Below are positions 30,231 through 43,157 of a DNA stretch of 64,000 bases, in pieces. The stretch's first letter is position 1, and the number at the start of each line of letters is the position of its first letter. The DNA is from Ophioceras dolichostomum (Eukaryota; Ascomycota; Sordariomycetes; Magnaporthales; Ophioceraceae). The translations under genes and the position numbers were made by a program. The notes beneath the pieces were generated by a model. The model was given only the letters and a program-made list of their open reading frames with translations, did not search any database and was not told the origin of the DNA. Location of the stretch: positions 1 to 64,000 of the forward strand of contig PYST01000002.1 of the NCBI GenBank assembly GCA_003049485.1. The letters run 5' to 3'.

Positions 30231-32594
30231 TCAGCCAAACGAGGTCACAGCCGCCTGTGGCGGTTCCTCAACGTAGGCTTCCTCAGCATGAGGAGCAGGA
30301 GCAGCACGGCTCGAAGACGAGCCAGCGCGCATCGGGAGCTTCTGCGAGACGAATGCGTCCCGCAAGAAGCTGACGAACGTGTCCACCTCGTCGGGGGTGC
30401 TCATCGGGCCCAGGCTGGCTCTCACGACTCTGGAAACACAAACACAGCAACAGCGCAAGTCAGCGTCGTTCAGCATCGTGATAGATGTGTGGTTGCGTTA
30501 TGGTGGTGGTGGCAAGGTGGAGTGATCGCATCCACATGCGGAAAGATGTAAACTTACCCGGTAGGTAGCTGGTTTATCAGGCTCAGCCCTTCAGGGCCAC
30601 AGTGATGACCGGCCGACATGGCTCTCTCGAGCTCCCACGGCTCGTAGCCTAGGGCTGTGAACATGCCTCCAGGGCAACAGATGCCTGAATCGTTTTATGT
30701 TAGCTACCTACTGATCGTTGTGTCTCCAGGGGACTCCGGACCGAGACAGAGCTGGCAACGTGATGCGTTCTGTATCGTTCTTTTTGAAAGTATGTCAGGT
30801 AGGTTTTACTCACCTCCAGACCTAATGTAGATGCCATTAGTGTTCGCCATCTCCTCGACATCCGAATACGGCACAAACGAGCCGTCCCGGCGCAGGACGT
30901 TGAACGCGACCGTCGCGCCGTGCCGCGTCGCGTCGCCGAAGCCGCTCCCGCTCTTGCTGCCGCTGCCGCTGCCGTCGTCGTCGCAGTACACCTGGCAGAC
31001 GGGCCTCCCGTTCGGGTGGCGCAGCGAGGCCATGCCCGCGTACAGGCGCTCCGCGAGGCGGGTGGTGTGGCGCGAGACGTTCTCCATGGAGCCGAAGAGC
31101 CGCGCGTGCACGTCGATGGCCTCGCCGAGCGCCAGGATGCTGTGGAAGGGGAGCGTGCCATCCTCGAGCCCGTCGTGGATGCTGTACATGGGAGGCGGCG
31201 CCGCCTGGTTGGAGGAGGATGAGGATGAGTAGGATGCCGAGGGCGACGACGCCTCGAGGCCCTTGGACTTGTGCCAGGCCCCGCCGACGGCGCTCACCAT
31301 CGTGACCGTGCCGCCGCCGAAGTACTTGCGCAACGTGAGGAGGTGGCCCGAGTCTCGCCGGACCACCAGCCCGCCGAGGTCCGGGAAGCCGAAGATCTTG
31401 TAGAACGAGAGGCACGTGAAGTCAGGGGCCGTGGCCGGGTCGGCGAAGACACCGCGCATCGGGCTTGTCATGGCCAGCGCGGCCGCGTCCAGAAGGCTGT
31501 ACGTGTTGGAGTGTGCCCTTGCGGCCCGCAGCTTCCCTGGCCAGGCAAGTGGCAGCCGCCTTCCGCTCATGTTGGACTGGCCTGGATACGCGAACAGGCC
31601 GAGGCCGTGGGAACGTCGATGACCCCGGCCGCCCCCGCCGCCGAAGTCGCCGCCTCCCTCCGGATCGCTCATCAACCAGCGGTCGACCTCGCCATCACCC
31701 CTGAAGCAGTGTGCGTTACCCTTGGTCAATTCCCTCACGCCAACGAGGCTGGTATGGGAATCCTTGTGGTACTATGTGGAAGTGCCATATTTGTGTGTGA
31801 GCCCTGGAGCTACCCTATATGTGACAGTCACTCGTAGCCAGGCGGAGAGGGAAAGATAACGTGGCATTAGTACTCACTCCATACCAAAACGACCCGCTCC
31901 ACGTCTTCTCTGACAAATCTCGAAATGCGTCGGCGACCAGCTTGATGCCAGCTGTAGCGTTGGCCACGAAGATGAGGTCGAAGTATCGAGAGTCTGCGCC
32001 GAGGAAACGCAAGGCCTTGGCCCTGATGTCGTCGACCATCTCGCCAGATATCCTGGCGGGCTCGTTGGCCGAGTGAGGATTCCCGTATAGTGTCGACGTC
32101 ATCTTCTTTGTGAAGCCATCGACCGTCGACCGGGCGTATATCGTGGTCCCGCTGTGATCCAAGTAGACGCCTGTGCCAATAGTATTGCGTTAGTGGATGC
32201 CATCGCTACCACGAGCTGAAAAGAGACCCCTAGGTCGCACCAGATTCACCTGAGTAGTAGGGGAGCTGGACGAGGGGGCCATTGTATCTTAGAAGAGATG
32301 TCCACTTCTCGACATACCGTTGCTCATGTGTGGGTATTCCCTTCGACGGAGTGCGTCCAGAGGCTCATTGTATGGTGTCTCGGCATGGCCAAGCCTCGGA
32401 CTGCTCTCTCGGACAAAAGACGAAGCGTACCGCACTGATGAGAGCCCGAGGGGATGACGTCCTAGCTGACCATGCCCCGCACGCCGCACCTCGACACTGG
32501 CATCGTCATGGTGCCAGTACCGCGAACCGTGCCTCACGTCCTGGCGTCGAGAAGCCAGCGTTCGAACCACCGCGGAGAGTCGTGAAGAGCCCAT
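30231..32594 (-). CDS. Class V aminotransferase, MOCOS/NifS-like cysteine desulfurase-type PLP enzyme
   Basis: PLP-dependent fold-type I enzyme resembling the N-terminal desulfurase half of molybdenum-cofactor sulfurase. Five exons: 32318-32594, 31878-32170, 30814-31771, 30558-30684 and 30231-30429, all in phase, giving about 617 residues. Key motifs are YLDHSGTTIYA and LYGNPHSAN (after intron 1), FWYG-YHKDSHTSLVGVREL across intron 2, the PLP Schiff-base Lys in LSFYKIFGFP (about residue 315), and the substrate-Cys loop RSGGICCPGGM (Cys 512/513) across intron 3. It ends after RASLGPMSTPDEVDTF, so it lacks the C-terminal MOSC domain of full MOCOS. Introns have GT-AG borders (GTATGT, GTGAGT, GTGAGT, GTAAGT). 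The first ~70 residues are unusual and the start ATG at 32594 is the least certain point. In vivo substrate unknown. Confidence 0.85.
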
Positions 32595-35500
32595 ATTGGT
32601 TCCCAAGGAGGCAGGCCGCAAACGACGGGTGCAGAAGGACGGGAGCTGTGAGGCAGTGGCATGTAGGAGATTTTCCAGAGGGGAGCGATGGTTGACCAGT
32701 CCATAAGTACTAGAAGCGGGTCAGGTCAGAAGGCTGCAGGATCGGCGGTTTCTCGTCTCCTTTGAAAGGCCTCCCTCACTTCTCGCATGCGAGGTGGGCG
32801 TACATGTCGAAGAAGATGGGCGGATGGGGGCGATAGTCCTGCTCATCAGCACTATTCCCAAATGGACACTGAGCAGACGAGATAGGTAACAGTGGCCTCG
32901 AATGACGACCCAACGAAGTAGTACGATGCTCCTATCTGGGGTCGTCTGGGGGTTGCAAGCCTTTTTCACTGGCGGGACCGACATTGGTTTTGAAGGGGAT
33001 CACCCTCCACTCTCCATCCTCTGAGAGAGCTGGGGCCTCCGGCCAGCCGCCATGCCATATTCACGGGGAGCGCTAAGGTGTCCACTCGCGGACCCCCTCG
33101 GCGACGATCCTACAGACCCTCAAACTACCGCTTCTTGGACGGGCGATGAGGGGTCAAACACCCACGTTTCCCGTTTCTGCCTCTCTATCTCCTCTGTAAA
33201 CATGCAGAGAGACTTGAAATATCCGGGAATCCTGCAGTGTGCAGACGCGTCTCAACCGAGAAAAAGAGAGAGAGAGAGAACGAGTGTTGAGTGTTGAGGC
33301 GGCAGAGAAAATAGCCAGACGCCACGCGAGTGGCCAACGTAGCGACGCGGCCGCACCCACATGGTGACAACCGCTCGCCGGTCAATCTGCAGGCCGTAGC
33401 CACCCTACCGGCTATAGCTTACTCAGATGAAGCCACTCTGATTCGTCTTCTCTCGCTCGAAAGCCTCGACCGGCCGGCACAAGATGCAACCCAAGGAAAC
33501 ATTGGAAGCCTTATCTTCACTTGGAAACGGAGAGGAGGTCAGCAGCTCTGCATACAAGTGCGTCAGGACAACGGTCACACGGTGGCCGTGCGTTGCGCTG
33601 CGTATGAGAGCACGGCCTCCCGGGTCTGATGGGGTTTGTTGAGAACAGACTCCCGAACAGACTCCCGAACAGCCCATGTCGAACTCGGACGATCTGTAGC
33701 TTTCTGGCTTTTCCAGCAAAATCAAAGATGATTACTACATTTCAAAGTGATGATGTTGGACGGACGGCTTATCCCGAATGGTGCTGACGGCATTTTGACA
33801 AGACGTAAGGAAGACACCTGTCTCACCCCGCAGAAAGCCACTCAGCGAGGAGGTACTTATGCACCAACCAGGGCAGCCAGAACATTCCAACTAACTAGGA
33901 GAGGGCGTCGTGAGGATACAGAAGAGGACTGAGAGACGGTGTATAAAAATAACATCAAAAGATAAGAGCTCAGTAACGGCCGCCGGATTAGGCTTCCAGT
34001 AGGGAATCCATAATCATGGCGAGGCTGTCAGATCAAACCAGGGGTTGGCAGGAAGTTCAGAATCTCCAATCCTCGCCATAGGCAACCCCTCGATGAGTAA
34101 ACAAAGAGAAAAAAAATTAAGTCCAACTAGAAGGGCCGTACCGTATCGTCATAGCCGGCGACGTAGAAATTTTCCAAGGCTGCTTGCTCGCTCTTCCTTG
34201 AGAGGCCGTAGAGCTCTACGGAGCGGACGGAATACTCCACCCTAGACCCCGAAGCACATTGACGTGGACGAGAACTAGAAACACCACCAAAAAGAGGAAA
34301 ACGAAAATAAAAATAAAAGACAGAATAAAAATAAAATGAATAACTAGAGCCGAATGGAAAATGCGGTGGAAGAATGCAGAATCCAAGGCTCGAGAGCCAC
34401 CGCCGGCTAAGATGTCTCCTCCACGTCCTTACACGTCCACTCACTTCCCCCACCTCCTGTCCTTGTGAGGGAAGCAAAGTGCCTACTATTAGGCAAAGTG
34501 GTAGAAGGGAGGTAGGCAAGTACCTTGCTTGCGGCGGTCCACCTTGGGCACCGCACAGGAATACTCCAAAGCTGCAAGTACACACTACCTTCCTCCTATC
34601 GCCCACTATCCAGGCCAACTTTGGCCAGATCTCTCTTGCACGGAGCGTCGTCCACACAGAGCTAGGCGCGAATGGACACATAGATACTATGTCGTATCCT
34701 GCCGCTCTCCCCGCGTTTCGGTTCCGGACTGTGCATCTCCTAGCAATGTTGCTTTGGCTCCTACGTAGCACTCCTGGCTGGCGCCTGATTGCTAGGAGAT
34801 GCAAAGAAGAGGATCCAGATTCCCTTTTTCATTATTTATCACTTGATGATATGCCGTCGGAGTGATGCATTGGAGGAGGGGGGGGGGACCTACCTGTCAA
34901 CGCCGAGACGAAAAGAGGGTGCGTAGGTAGGTGGGTGCTGTGTAGAAGCAAACGTTACAGACACAAAAACATAAAAGAAGGAAAAAAGAGGCTGGATGAA
35001 GGACCAACCGCATCACGACGCAAAAAAAAAAAAGAAGCTGCAGCATCGGAAAAGCTAAATGCAGTCCGAGCTGGCAAACCAACTTGCATCGTGGCGCGTG
35101 CGAGAGGTCGGGTCGGCCGTAAGACGACTGAAGAGAAAAGAAGGATTGATCTGCAAGCGGCTTTCGACTTTATCGCGGCCAATACCATGAGAGATGAGAG
35201 GCGTCCGAGAGACGCCAAAGACCTAATTGTGGGTAGAAGTTGGTCATCGCGATGACCGATGCGTGCGGAACCTAAATAGACGTTCTTCACTCCGGATACG
35301 GAATCATAAGACGATGGTGGATGATGGACTTTGATCGAGAGGAGAAGAAGAAGCCACAAGATAAGGCAGCAAAAGCGCCCCCAACGCCCAACGCCGAGGC
35401 CGAAGCCGACTTGAGTGCAGGCGGCAGGCAGAAATGCAGAAGCGGGATGGATGGATGGGGGCGATAGGCGATGGGAGGAGAGACGACTGGAAGACGTCCA

Positions 35501-37527
35501 GGTGTCTGTCGCCTGCTCTCGACAGTGTGTGGATGGCTGAGAGGGTGAGCTGCAGCGAGCGTGACAAGCGAGTAGGAGAAAGGTCGCAAGTCTGCAGCTT
35601 GCAGATGGACGGACAGTAGGTGGTATAGAAATTGTTAACCGTAGTATGTATGTATGTGTTGACAGTCGGGATCGGCCCCCAGAAAAGCCGAAGACGGGAT
35701 ACGCAATGGTGGGTGGGTGGATGAAAGCAGGACGGCAGGTAGGTAGATCGAGTCGGTCGGTCGGGTTCAGTCCAGGTGAAGACAAATTAAGGTACAGTAG
35801 TAGGTCCCCCCGCGTCGTCGGCAGCTAACGGGGCAGAAAATCCGAGACGGCCCCTGTCACACGAAACAGATCTCTTGGCACCGGGCCTGTCGCAAAATCG
35901 TCAAAAGGGGGGTCCCGGGGTCGCCCCATGCAGCTTTCTCACGGACGGACAGGAGGGGGAGAGGGAGGGACCCTGACGTGCGCGAAAGCTCGCTCCCTCC
36001 TCCTGATTGAAGCTATCGTGCTGCACTCCCCTTCCGGTACGAGGTATCCGTCCTTAGCTCAGGTCTCTCTGAGTTTGAGCAAATAATCCGATATTCCGTC
36101 GTTCCGTCAGGGAGGGAGGGAGCGCAGGTGCCTGTCTGTCCGTGCCCTTATCTTCTTCAACTTCCAACCTACCTCTGCTCCGGCCACGGCGGCACCGGAT
36201 GCCTTCGGTTCCGGGTCTTTCGACTCCCGTTTGTGACGCCTTCGATTAGCTGGCTAGGGTTATGTCGTCGACGTCAACGTGGGATGGCGCCAAACCCAAC
36301 CTCTTCCCTCTGTTTTAAGCCCTTGACCCCCTCTTTGACCCCCATTCCCGCTGTGGCTGGGTCTGGCCAAAGTCAAAGTCGGGCTAAGCTCTTCCCAAGT
36401 GGACCGTTTCGGAACTTCGGATCAAGTCTGATGATCTTCACAGGGGACCGTGGTTATAGAAAGTTTACTCTTTTGCTCTTTTCCCTGTAAACCCCTGCGG
36501 TCAGTACCAACGCCCAACAAATCTTTTGCTCATCGATCTCCCAGGCTGGCCCCCGCCAGAGTTCTTTGCCAAGGCGTGAGTGACATGGACAGATCTGCTA
36601 ATGCTCGAGGGTTCTCGCTGGAAAGGCCCAGCAAGACGGGTTCAAGATGGCAAGATTAGGCCACTGTCTCCCTCTTGGCGAACCTTGATCATCGGCAATG
36701 ATTGCAGAGGATGCCTTCTCATCATCGCCGACTCATCAGATCATTTGCTGGGTCTGTCGACCCCAAATCGATATGGGACGGATTCGTGGTCCACGGATAG
36801 ATACGAAATACTCAGCTGCCAAAAGAGGTCACAGACCAAAGCAGACCAAGGGGCCGTCGTTTTTTAGAGAACCGATAATCGGATTGATGGTGGTATCACT
36901 TTTAGTTCCCCTCTCTTCTAACTGGTACAGGTGTAGGGTAGGTAAGGTAGGTGTAAGTAGGTAGCCGAACGCTCAACAGTGGACTACGGTGTAAACATTA
37001 TCGCCCATTACAAAAAAGTCATCACTCCTTCCATTTTACTGGAGGCGCGCAACAGGTTCCCCAACGATGGCCCCAGTGCAGGGCGAATAGAACGGCAAAA
37101 AAGGGAAGAGGCGAAAAGATAAGGCAGAGAGAGAAAAAGACAAAGAACCAATGAAATCAGCAAAGTGTCGGTGCGCGCCCCCGATTCCCGAGTGCATCGC
37201 ATCCATGGCATTGACACGGGGCCAGCACCAACCGTGGACTCCTAACGCCGGATATTAATGCAAATCCACCACTCCTCCGACCAAGCTTGATCCAAGCTCG
37301 GCACAGCGGCACATCCCCTCCCTCCCAACCCTCTGTATCTCCTTCCTTATCTACTCTTTCTCAAGTGGAAAAGAGCGGAGAGAGGTGAGAGAGAAAGGGA
37401 GTCGGGAAAAGAAGAGCTGTGCCGCAGCAGGTGCCGCGCCCTTGCCCCCTGCCTGGTCTGGCGAATCGTCCCCGACCCTGGCACGGGACGGGAAAGTTTA
37501 TTCCTATTCCTGTTTTCACGTCCACGT
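32595..37527. other. Long region without a convincing gene
   Basis: Almost 5 kb between the PLP enzyme and the SOD gene. Open frames up to 276 codons exist on both strands (for example 34955-35785 minus and 34374-34865 plus), but none shows a domain, a consistent splice pattern or a coherent composition. Purine-rich and pyrimidine-rich blocks (34260-34340, 34990-35040, 37080-37140) and TAGG runs (36935-36965) are seen. A lncRNA or fast-evolving small gene cannot be excluded. Confidence 0.5.
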
Positions 37528-38748
37528 TCATAGCATGAACGCGATCGCCGCGAGCATGGTTGCAGCGCCAAGGGCCATCACGGCATGGGGCGCAGCACCA
37601 GCGCCGCTGACCGTCACGTACGTGGAGGATGGCTTCGGCACAGTCACCACGCCGCCGGTGCCCTTGGGCCCAGTGGTGACGCCCGCGGCGGACGTGGAGG
37701 TGGACGTAGAGTAGCCCGTCGAGGTGGTGGTGGTGCAGTCGCCGCCGTCGTCACCGCCACCAGTAGAGCCCTCGACCCTCTTGAAGTTGGCGCAGCTGAT
37801 GCGCGTCTTGTTGTTGTAGTGGAACACCATGCTGCGGTTGCCGAAGAAGGCGCCGATGCCCTCCTTCGTCGACGCGTACTTGTCCACGAACGAGACCTCG
37901 AACGGGTCCGACTCGATCAGGCCGTGCTTGCCGCTCAGGTCGCCGACCTCGCAGGTTTGCGGCTCCGACGAGTTGCAGGCGGGCGTCTCGCCGCGGATGA
38001 AGGGGTCCAGGTGCGCGAGAGTCAGGGTGCAGTTGCCGTCTTCGGGGACGGGGGTGGAGTGGAGGTGGTACTCTGCGCGCAGTCGTCGAGTTAGCTCTGG
38101 CTCTTGCTATGGGCTCTTGCTCTAGCTCTTGCGCTAGGGTCCGTGTCCCACTCTAAAGAAGATTTTTCAAAGTAAAATAAACGTGCAGGTTGGGGTGGGC
38201 GCTTCGAGACCAGTCGAGACCACCTTCTAGGCGTCAAAGCTTATTTTCAAGGTCAGATGTAAAATGGAGTAGGGGATTCACTCACTGAAAGGGCCGCCCT
38301 CCTTTGGGATGTTGGAGAACTTGACCTTGAAGATCACGCCGACGCCATCTGGGTTGGCGGTGGCCGAAATGGAGCCAACCACGTTGCCGCCCTTGGCGTA
38401 GGCATCGCCCTTGAAGAAGGCTGTCTCGGGTAGAGTCGCCGTGTAGACCACACCGGCGGGGTTGTCCGTCACGACGGTGGCGTTGCCGCGTTCCTGGATT
38501 CAGTCTCATGTCAGCCGATGTGTTCACGCGTAGTTGGAGGAGAAGCCAAGCAATGTTCCGGTGGGCGAAGCGGTGTTGCGTGTGGGGATATAAGTCGTGG
38601 CATCATCCAGCTGTTGGTGGATGAGATGGATGAGGTGGATGAGGATGAGCAGGTTTTCTGTGAGCAGGTTGGTGCTACTTACACCGATCTGGGCGTTGAC
38701 GGCAACGGCCGCGGTGGCCAACAAGGTCGAGATCGTCTTTACGTGCAT
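37528..38748 (-). CDS. Secreted, GPI-anchored Cu-type superoxide dismutase
   Basis: Cell-surface superoxide dismutase of the fungal extracellular (Sod4/5/6-like) type, which converts superoxide to peroxide and oxygen at the cell wall. Three exons: 38683-38748, 38286-38493 and 37528-38072, in phase, 272 residues. A signal peptide (residues 1-19, MHVKTISTLLATAAVAVNA) leads. Probable copper ligands are the YHLH pair (His94, His96), His112 in LAHLDP and His176 in MVFHYNN; the 96-to-112 spacing of 16 matches Candida Sod5 (77 to 93). The conserved GDLSGKHG is at 135-142, and Cys106/Cys185 may form the disulfide. A Ser/Thr-rich stalk and a C-terminal hydrophobic tail (MALGAATMLAAIAFML) indicate a GPI anchor. 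Zinc-loop features are not evident. Intron 2 assumes acceptor CGCAG, which makes Lys at the junction. Confidence 0.88.
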
Positions 38749-41700
38749 GGTGCTCTAGGTTTGGCTGAGCCTGTCTGGCAACCGGTGATGTGTATTGCTG
38801 CTGAGGTGAGAACGGTGGTAGCTTCCTTTTCAGTTGGCGGATCGTCGATACTTATGAACGTAGGCAGAGTGTTGAGCGAGTGTGGATGTTCCGGGTGTGG
38901 TGTGAAGGTGGTAGGCCAGACGGGGAGGGCAGGTGTGAGGCGAGGAGGGAAAGGTCCTTTATAACGGAAGCAGGCGGGTGTGAGAGTGTGGGTGCAAAGT
39001 AAGGTGCAAGTGTGGGTGCGGGTGGCGCCCTGGTGGTTGCATGCTCGGGAGGAACGCAAGGTAAACTTTGGGTACAACCTTACAGTGATGTAAACTGGGG
39101 AATGTCAAGTTCCGCATGTGCTACGGTATGGGAGTATTACCGACCACACAAAGAAAGACCGGAGGCCGGGATGGAAGGGTAGAGAGGGGGGTGGATGGGT
39201 GGGTGGTGGCCGAGCAAGGCGACCAACGTCATGTCCCTACCAGCTATAATGAATGTACCTGCAGCTTTTTTGGTCACTCCCAATTTCACGGCAGGGGCAG
39301 CCCGTGAGTCGGTAATGGGCAAGTCGGGCTCCCAGATAGATCAACAAAGATGGTCGGCGGGAACAAGGGGGGAAACTTCTCCGTGGAGGCTTGGCGATTG
39401 TGCGCCTCGCGGCGAGATCTTCCTTGGAAGCTTTCATCTTGGAAGCGAAGCTCAATATGTCGATATGGCCCTCCTGCCGTGCCGAACCTCCGCCATCCAA
39501 TTATCCATGGCTGGGCATGGTAAATGTCGACATTGGGACATTGTAGAACTCGGCTCCGAGAGCCTTTTGGTCCCTCCTCGCTTCGCCATCCATCTCCTTT
39601 GTCTCCAGGATTTGCCCTTGCTCTTTGATGTTATCGTCCAGCCGCAGTTCCGCGTTCCGTGCATTGTGATGAAAGATGCAGGTGCAAAGCACGAACAAAG
39701 GAGCAGGATGACGAGCCTGACCATCCTCATTGGCCTGCTTGGCTGTGTTTGAGAGGAGGAGAGGAGGAGAGGAGGAGCCTAGCGTGCCTAGCCCTCCTCT
39801 GCTATAGCTCTCTTACTCTGGGAGACCCACGAGATGAGGAGTAGGAAAGACATCCCGGTCGTCTGCTCCCCTTCCTTCTTTCCTTCTCGTTCAATCAGCA
39901 CCAGCGGCGTTGTTCTCGGCGACCCGGCATCCAACATCTGCAGGAGCCAGCCCCCTGAGCCTCCCGTGCTATGAGGGACGAAGGATGACTGCATGCTGAA
40001 ATGTTTTGATTGCGGCGCTGGTTTGTTTGCTGGCTGGCCCCGGCTCGCACCTGCGTGCTGAAGTGCTGTCGAGCAAGCCCCACCCCACAACCCTGCGCTA
40101 CCGCGGCGGCTCCAATCCCCATCCATCTCGCAAAACAAGCGCCCAAGAGATCTAGCGTGACGGTGAGCTGCAAGGGGAATTTCTAGGCTAGCTAGGTTGC
40201 CCACCAACCGTTGGGATTTCCGACGGCACAGCGCGGACTCTGCTGCAAGTACGGTGCAAGAACGCTGCATCGCAACCACTCCACAGCGCCAGCGCAGCCA
40301 CACAGCCTCGGTTCCGATCCTCTAATTAGGGTGTCAATTGCCATTTGGGTCCTCTTTTGCTCTGCTCGGAAAGTCCGTGGCTCTTGGTACGGTGGGTAAG
40401 CGCGGGGTGCCGCGCCGTTGGAAGTACCTGCGCTATTAGGCATGCGAACTTACAACTGTCAAGTTGGCATCCCGTATGAAGGATGAAATCAAAATCCAAA
40501 AAGCATGACGCCCTCGCAGTCAACGACTTCATGCGATTCTCTCTGGGCGAATTAGCCCGAGATTGTCCTAAGGAAGATCTCTTCCGAACAGGGCGCTGAC
40601 TGTCGCCTGTGCCTTTCCCCCACCCCCGTACCCCTCCACCAAGGCCGATCGACACCAGGAATGGCGAAGAAAAACGGCTGAAATGAGCCTTTTAGCCCGG
40701 TGTGACCGCACAGGGCCAGGGGTCGCTTTGTGGGGCGGTTGAAGACCTGTTGCCAGTTGGTTATTTCCCGCTAAGCTTTTTTAGGGGAGGCTGGCGGACC
40801 CGACCGTAGGTGTCGCAATGACGAGTGACCTGCAGTCGTGTTCCCCCATCGCCCATCGCGACCAACGAACACTACTCGACTGGACCAGGCCTCCTGGAGA
40901 AAGGAACAGCACACCACGCAGCGCTGTTTTTTCTATATTTTCCTCTCTGTATGTGCTGTTGGCAGATTCATTTTCGTTCTCTGAGACAGTTTAATTCACG
41001 GATTCGGCTGTCTTGCAGCCAGAGAGACCTCGTATTGAACCCCTCCTGAGGGCTCCGTGCTGAGACCTGCATTTGGATCTTGCAGAACTTCAAACCCAGA
41101 GCTCAGATCCAAAAAGTCCGGGCCCGAGGGTCCATGGCCCCAAGGTGAACCTGGTTCGAAAGGCCATGCAGCCAGCCCTAAAGACCACTGACGAAGGCCG
41201 GCCTCGCGATTATCCTATCCCAACCTGTCCTATCCTACGTCCTTCCGGGTCTACGGGGATATCGTCTACCCTGCCCGGTGTGGTCGGCCGACCGTAAAAT
41301 TGCGTATTCTCTTCGAGGGTTCCCAGGGCCGCCCTGGCCTCATCCGTCGGGGCCATGCAGGCAGTCTTACGGAATGGACGTTTACTGAGCGACGCCCCTA
41401 AAAATATAGCAGCAGACAATCAACACGAAGCACGGCGAATAAAAGAGGTGAGGCACAGCTCGGCAGCCCGGCATGGATGGCGGCGCTGTTGGTGGTGGGT
41501 GGCCGCTGGCCAGGCAGACCTTCTTTCTTCATCTTCTCCGGACATACGACACACCTGTACGGAGTACGCACGCCATTTCCTTGAACATGAATATTCGGAC
41601 GCTGCTGTTCAGTGCTGTTCTGTTCAGGAGAGTTGTCGAAGTGCAGGAGGTATTCCGCGTCTTCCCGGTTGCTCTCTGGCGGTTTCAGGAACATGTGGCC

Positions 41701-43157
41701 TCTCCCCCCACTGTTGCACTCCTCCATTCCTGGATGAATGGCTGCTTGCGAGCCAGTAAACCAGCGCTAGTATTTCGAAACGTGCCCCATCCGATCTTTT
41801 TGAGCTGTGGGGTTTTCCTGAATCTGGTCAGGGGCTCCAGATTTGTTTGCCTAAACGAAACAGAGATCTGTGCCCCGTGCCAAGAGCTGAGATCTTCTGT
41901 GGAGGAAGGAGGGCCTACCAAATGGTTGGGAAAACATCCGAACTGTCGTTCTTCGCTTTAGTAGTATATGTACGAACGAATTGGTTTTGAAGTATCCTCC
42001 AATCCTTCCAATCGACTGAGGAGAGAGGGCACGGTAATGGACCTCCCCGAAGTTCTTAGCCCTGTTGAAGCACACTGCGTGGCCCTTCGAGCTTATTCGT
42101 GGGCGTTGTCAATGTATCCCTTGCATGTGTGTTGGGTGTGAGAGGACCGAGACGCCCCTTGTTTATTCTGTACCGTTCCCTTTCACCTTAAACCTCCTGT
42201 CAGAGAGCCAAGCCGCGCCGTTGAACCTTGACATGAGGCCATGAAGCCATTTCGAAGTGTTCGGTAGATTGCGTACACCAACGGATTCCCTAGTCTTCCG
42301 CCCACTTGCCGCGACGTTTTCCAGAGTCAGCCAAAGGGAGGCTCTCGTTGAGCTCTCCACGTCTTCCGCCAAAACACCCATGGCGCAAATCTTCAGAACC
42401 CAAAATCAACGTCGGTCTCCTCCGTGCTCGAGGCTCCAGTCCGATATTAACGGGATATCGCCCACAAATATAAGCGAGCCTAGAGATATGGGAATATTCC
42501 GTGTCTTCCCGAGTCAATGGCCCTTGTTTCATCGTAGACGTCCTGTAATTCTCTCCCAGGGTCAAGTTCTCAATGGATTCAGAGAGACTCGCTGAGGGAA
42601 CTTCAGCGCCGGAATGGATGGCATCATTCATGGTCTCACAAGCGGATCTAACAAGACCTTGATTTCGGAATGGTTCAAAATCTTTGTCTTGATTCTATAG
42701 GACACAAGCGAGAGCTGCGTCAATCTCGGATTTTGGCTTGTGAGCTACCTAGATTGGGCGGTGAAACCCCGCCGTCGTCGTCGAGATATTAACCCGATCG
42801 ACAACGGGGCGGAGATAATCGAGACGACACGCCGTGCCTTGACTCCTTCAAGTGCTTGATGACTCCGAACCTGAGGCCCCTTCTACTTCTCCGGCCCTGA
42901 TTTTATGGGGCCGGTAGTTGGACGTGTGTTGTATTCTCAGTGACCAATCAATTGAGCCTGTGCTCAGTGTTCCCCACAAAACCACGTGCCCACTTATGCA
43001 ATCAACTGAGCTGCGTGTCCGTTTGAGCTTCCAATCTTCAGGAGAGAGCTCCAAGAACCCCTTTAAGAAGAGACGGACGGCCTAATTCGCGGACCGCACC
43101 CAAAAGAGAAGCAAACAAGTGCCTAGGAAGCAGGCATCTCAACCACATTTTGAGAAA
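38749..43157. other. Long region with no firm gene
   Basis: The SOD promoter occupies the first few hundred bases. Beyond it, open frames are short and mutually inconsistent. One frame at 39452-39730 (-) starts with a secretion-signal-like stretch (see findings). Nothing else is supported. Confidence 0.5.
38956..38963 (-). promoter_or_regulatory. TATA-like element upstream of SOD gene
   Basis: TATAAAGG on the minus strand, about 210 bp upstream of the SOD start codon; position compatible with a promoter with a long leader. Sequence match only. Confidence 0.35.

Noticed and set aside
34127..34804. 225-codon minus-strand open frame
   Set aside because: Contains Tyr/Phe runs from AT-rich simple sequence and no recognisable motif.
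34955..35785. 276-codon minus-strand open frame
   Set aside because: Composition is Ser/Leu/Pro-rich without domains, and other frames are equally open; likely chance.
41473..41961. 162-codon plus-strand frame
   Set aside because: No motif, no consistent start context and competing frames; not supported as a gene.
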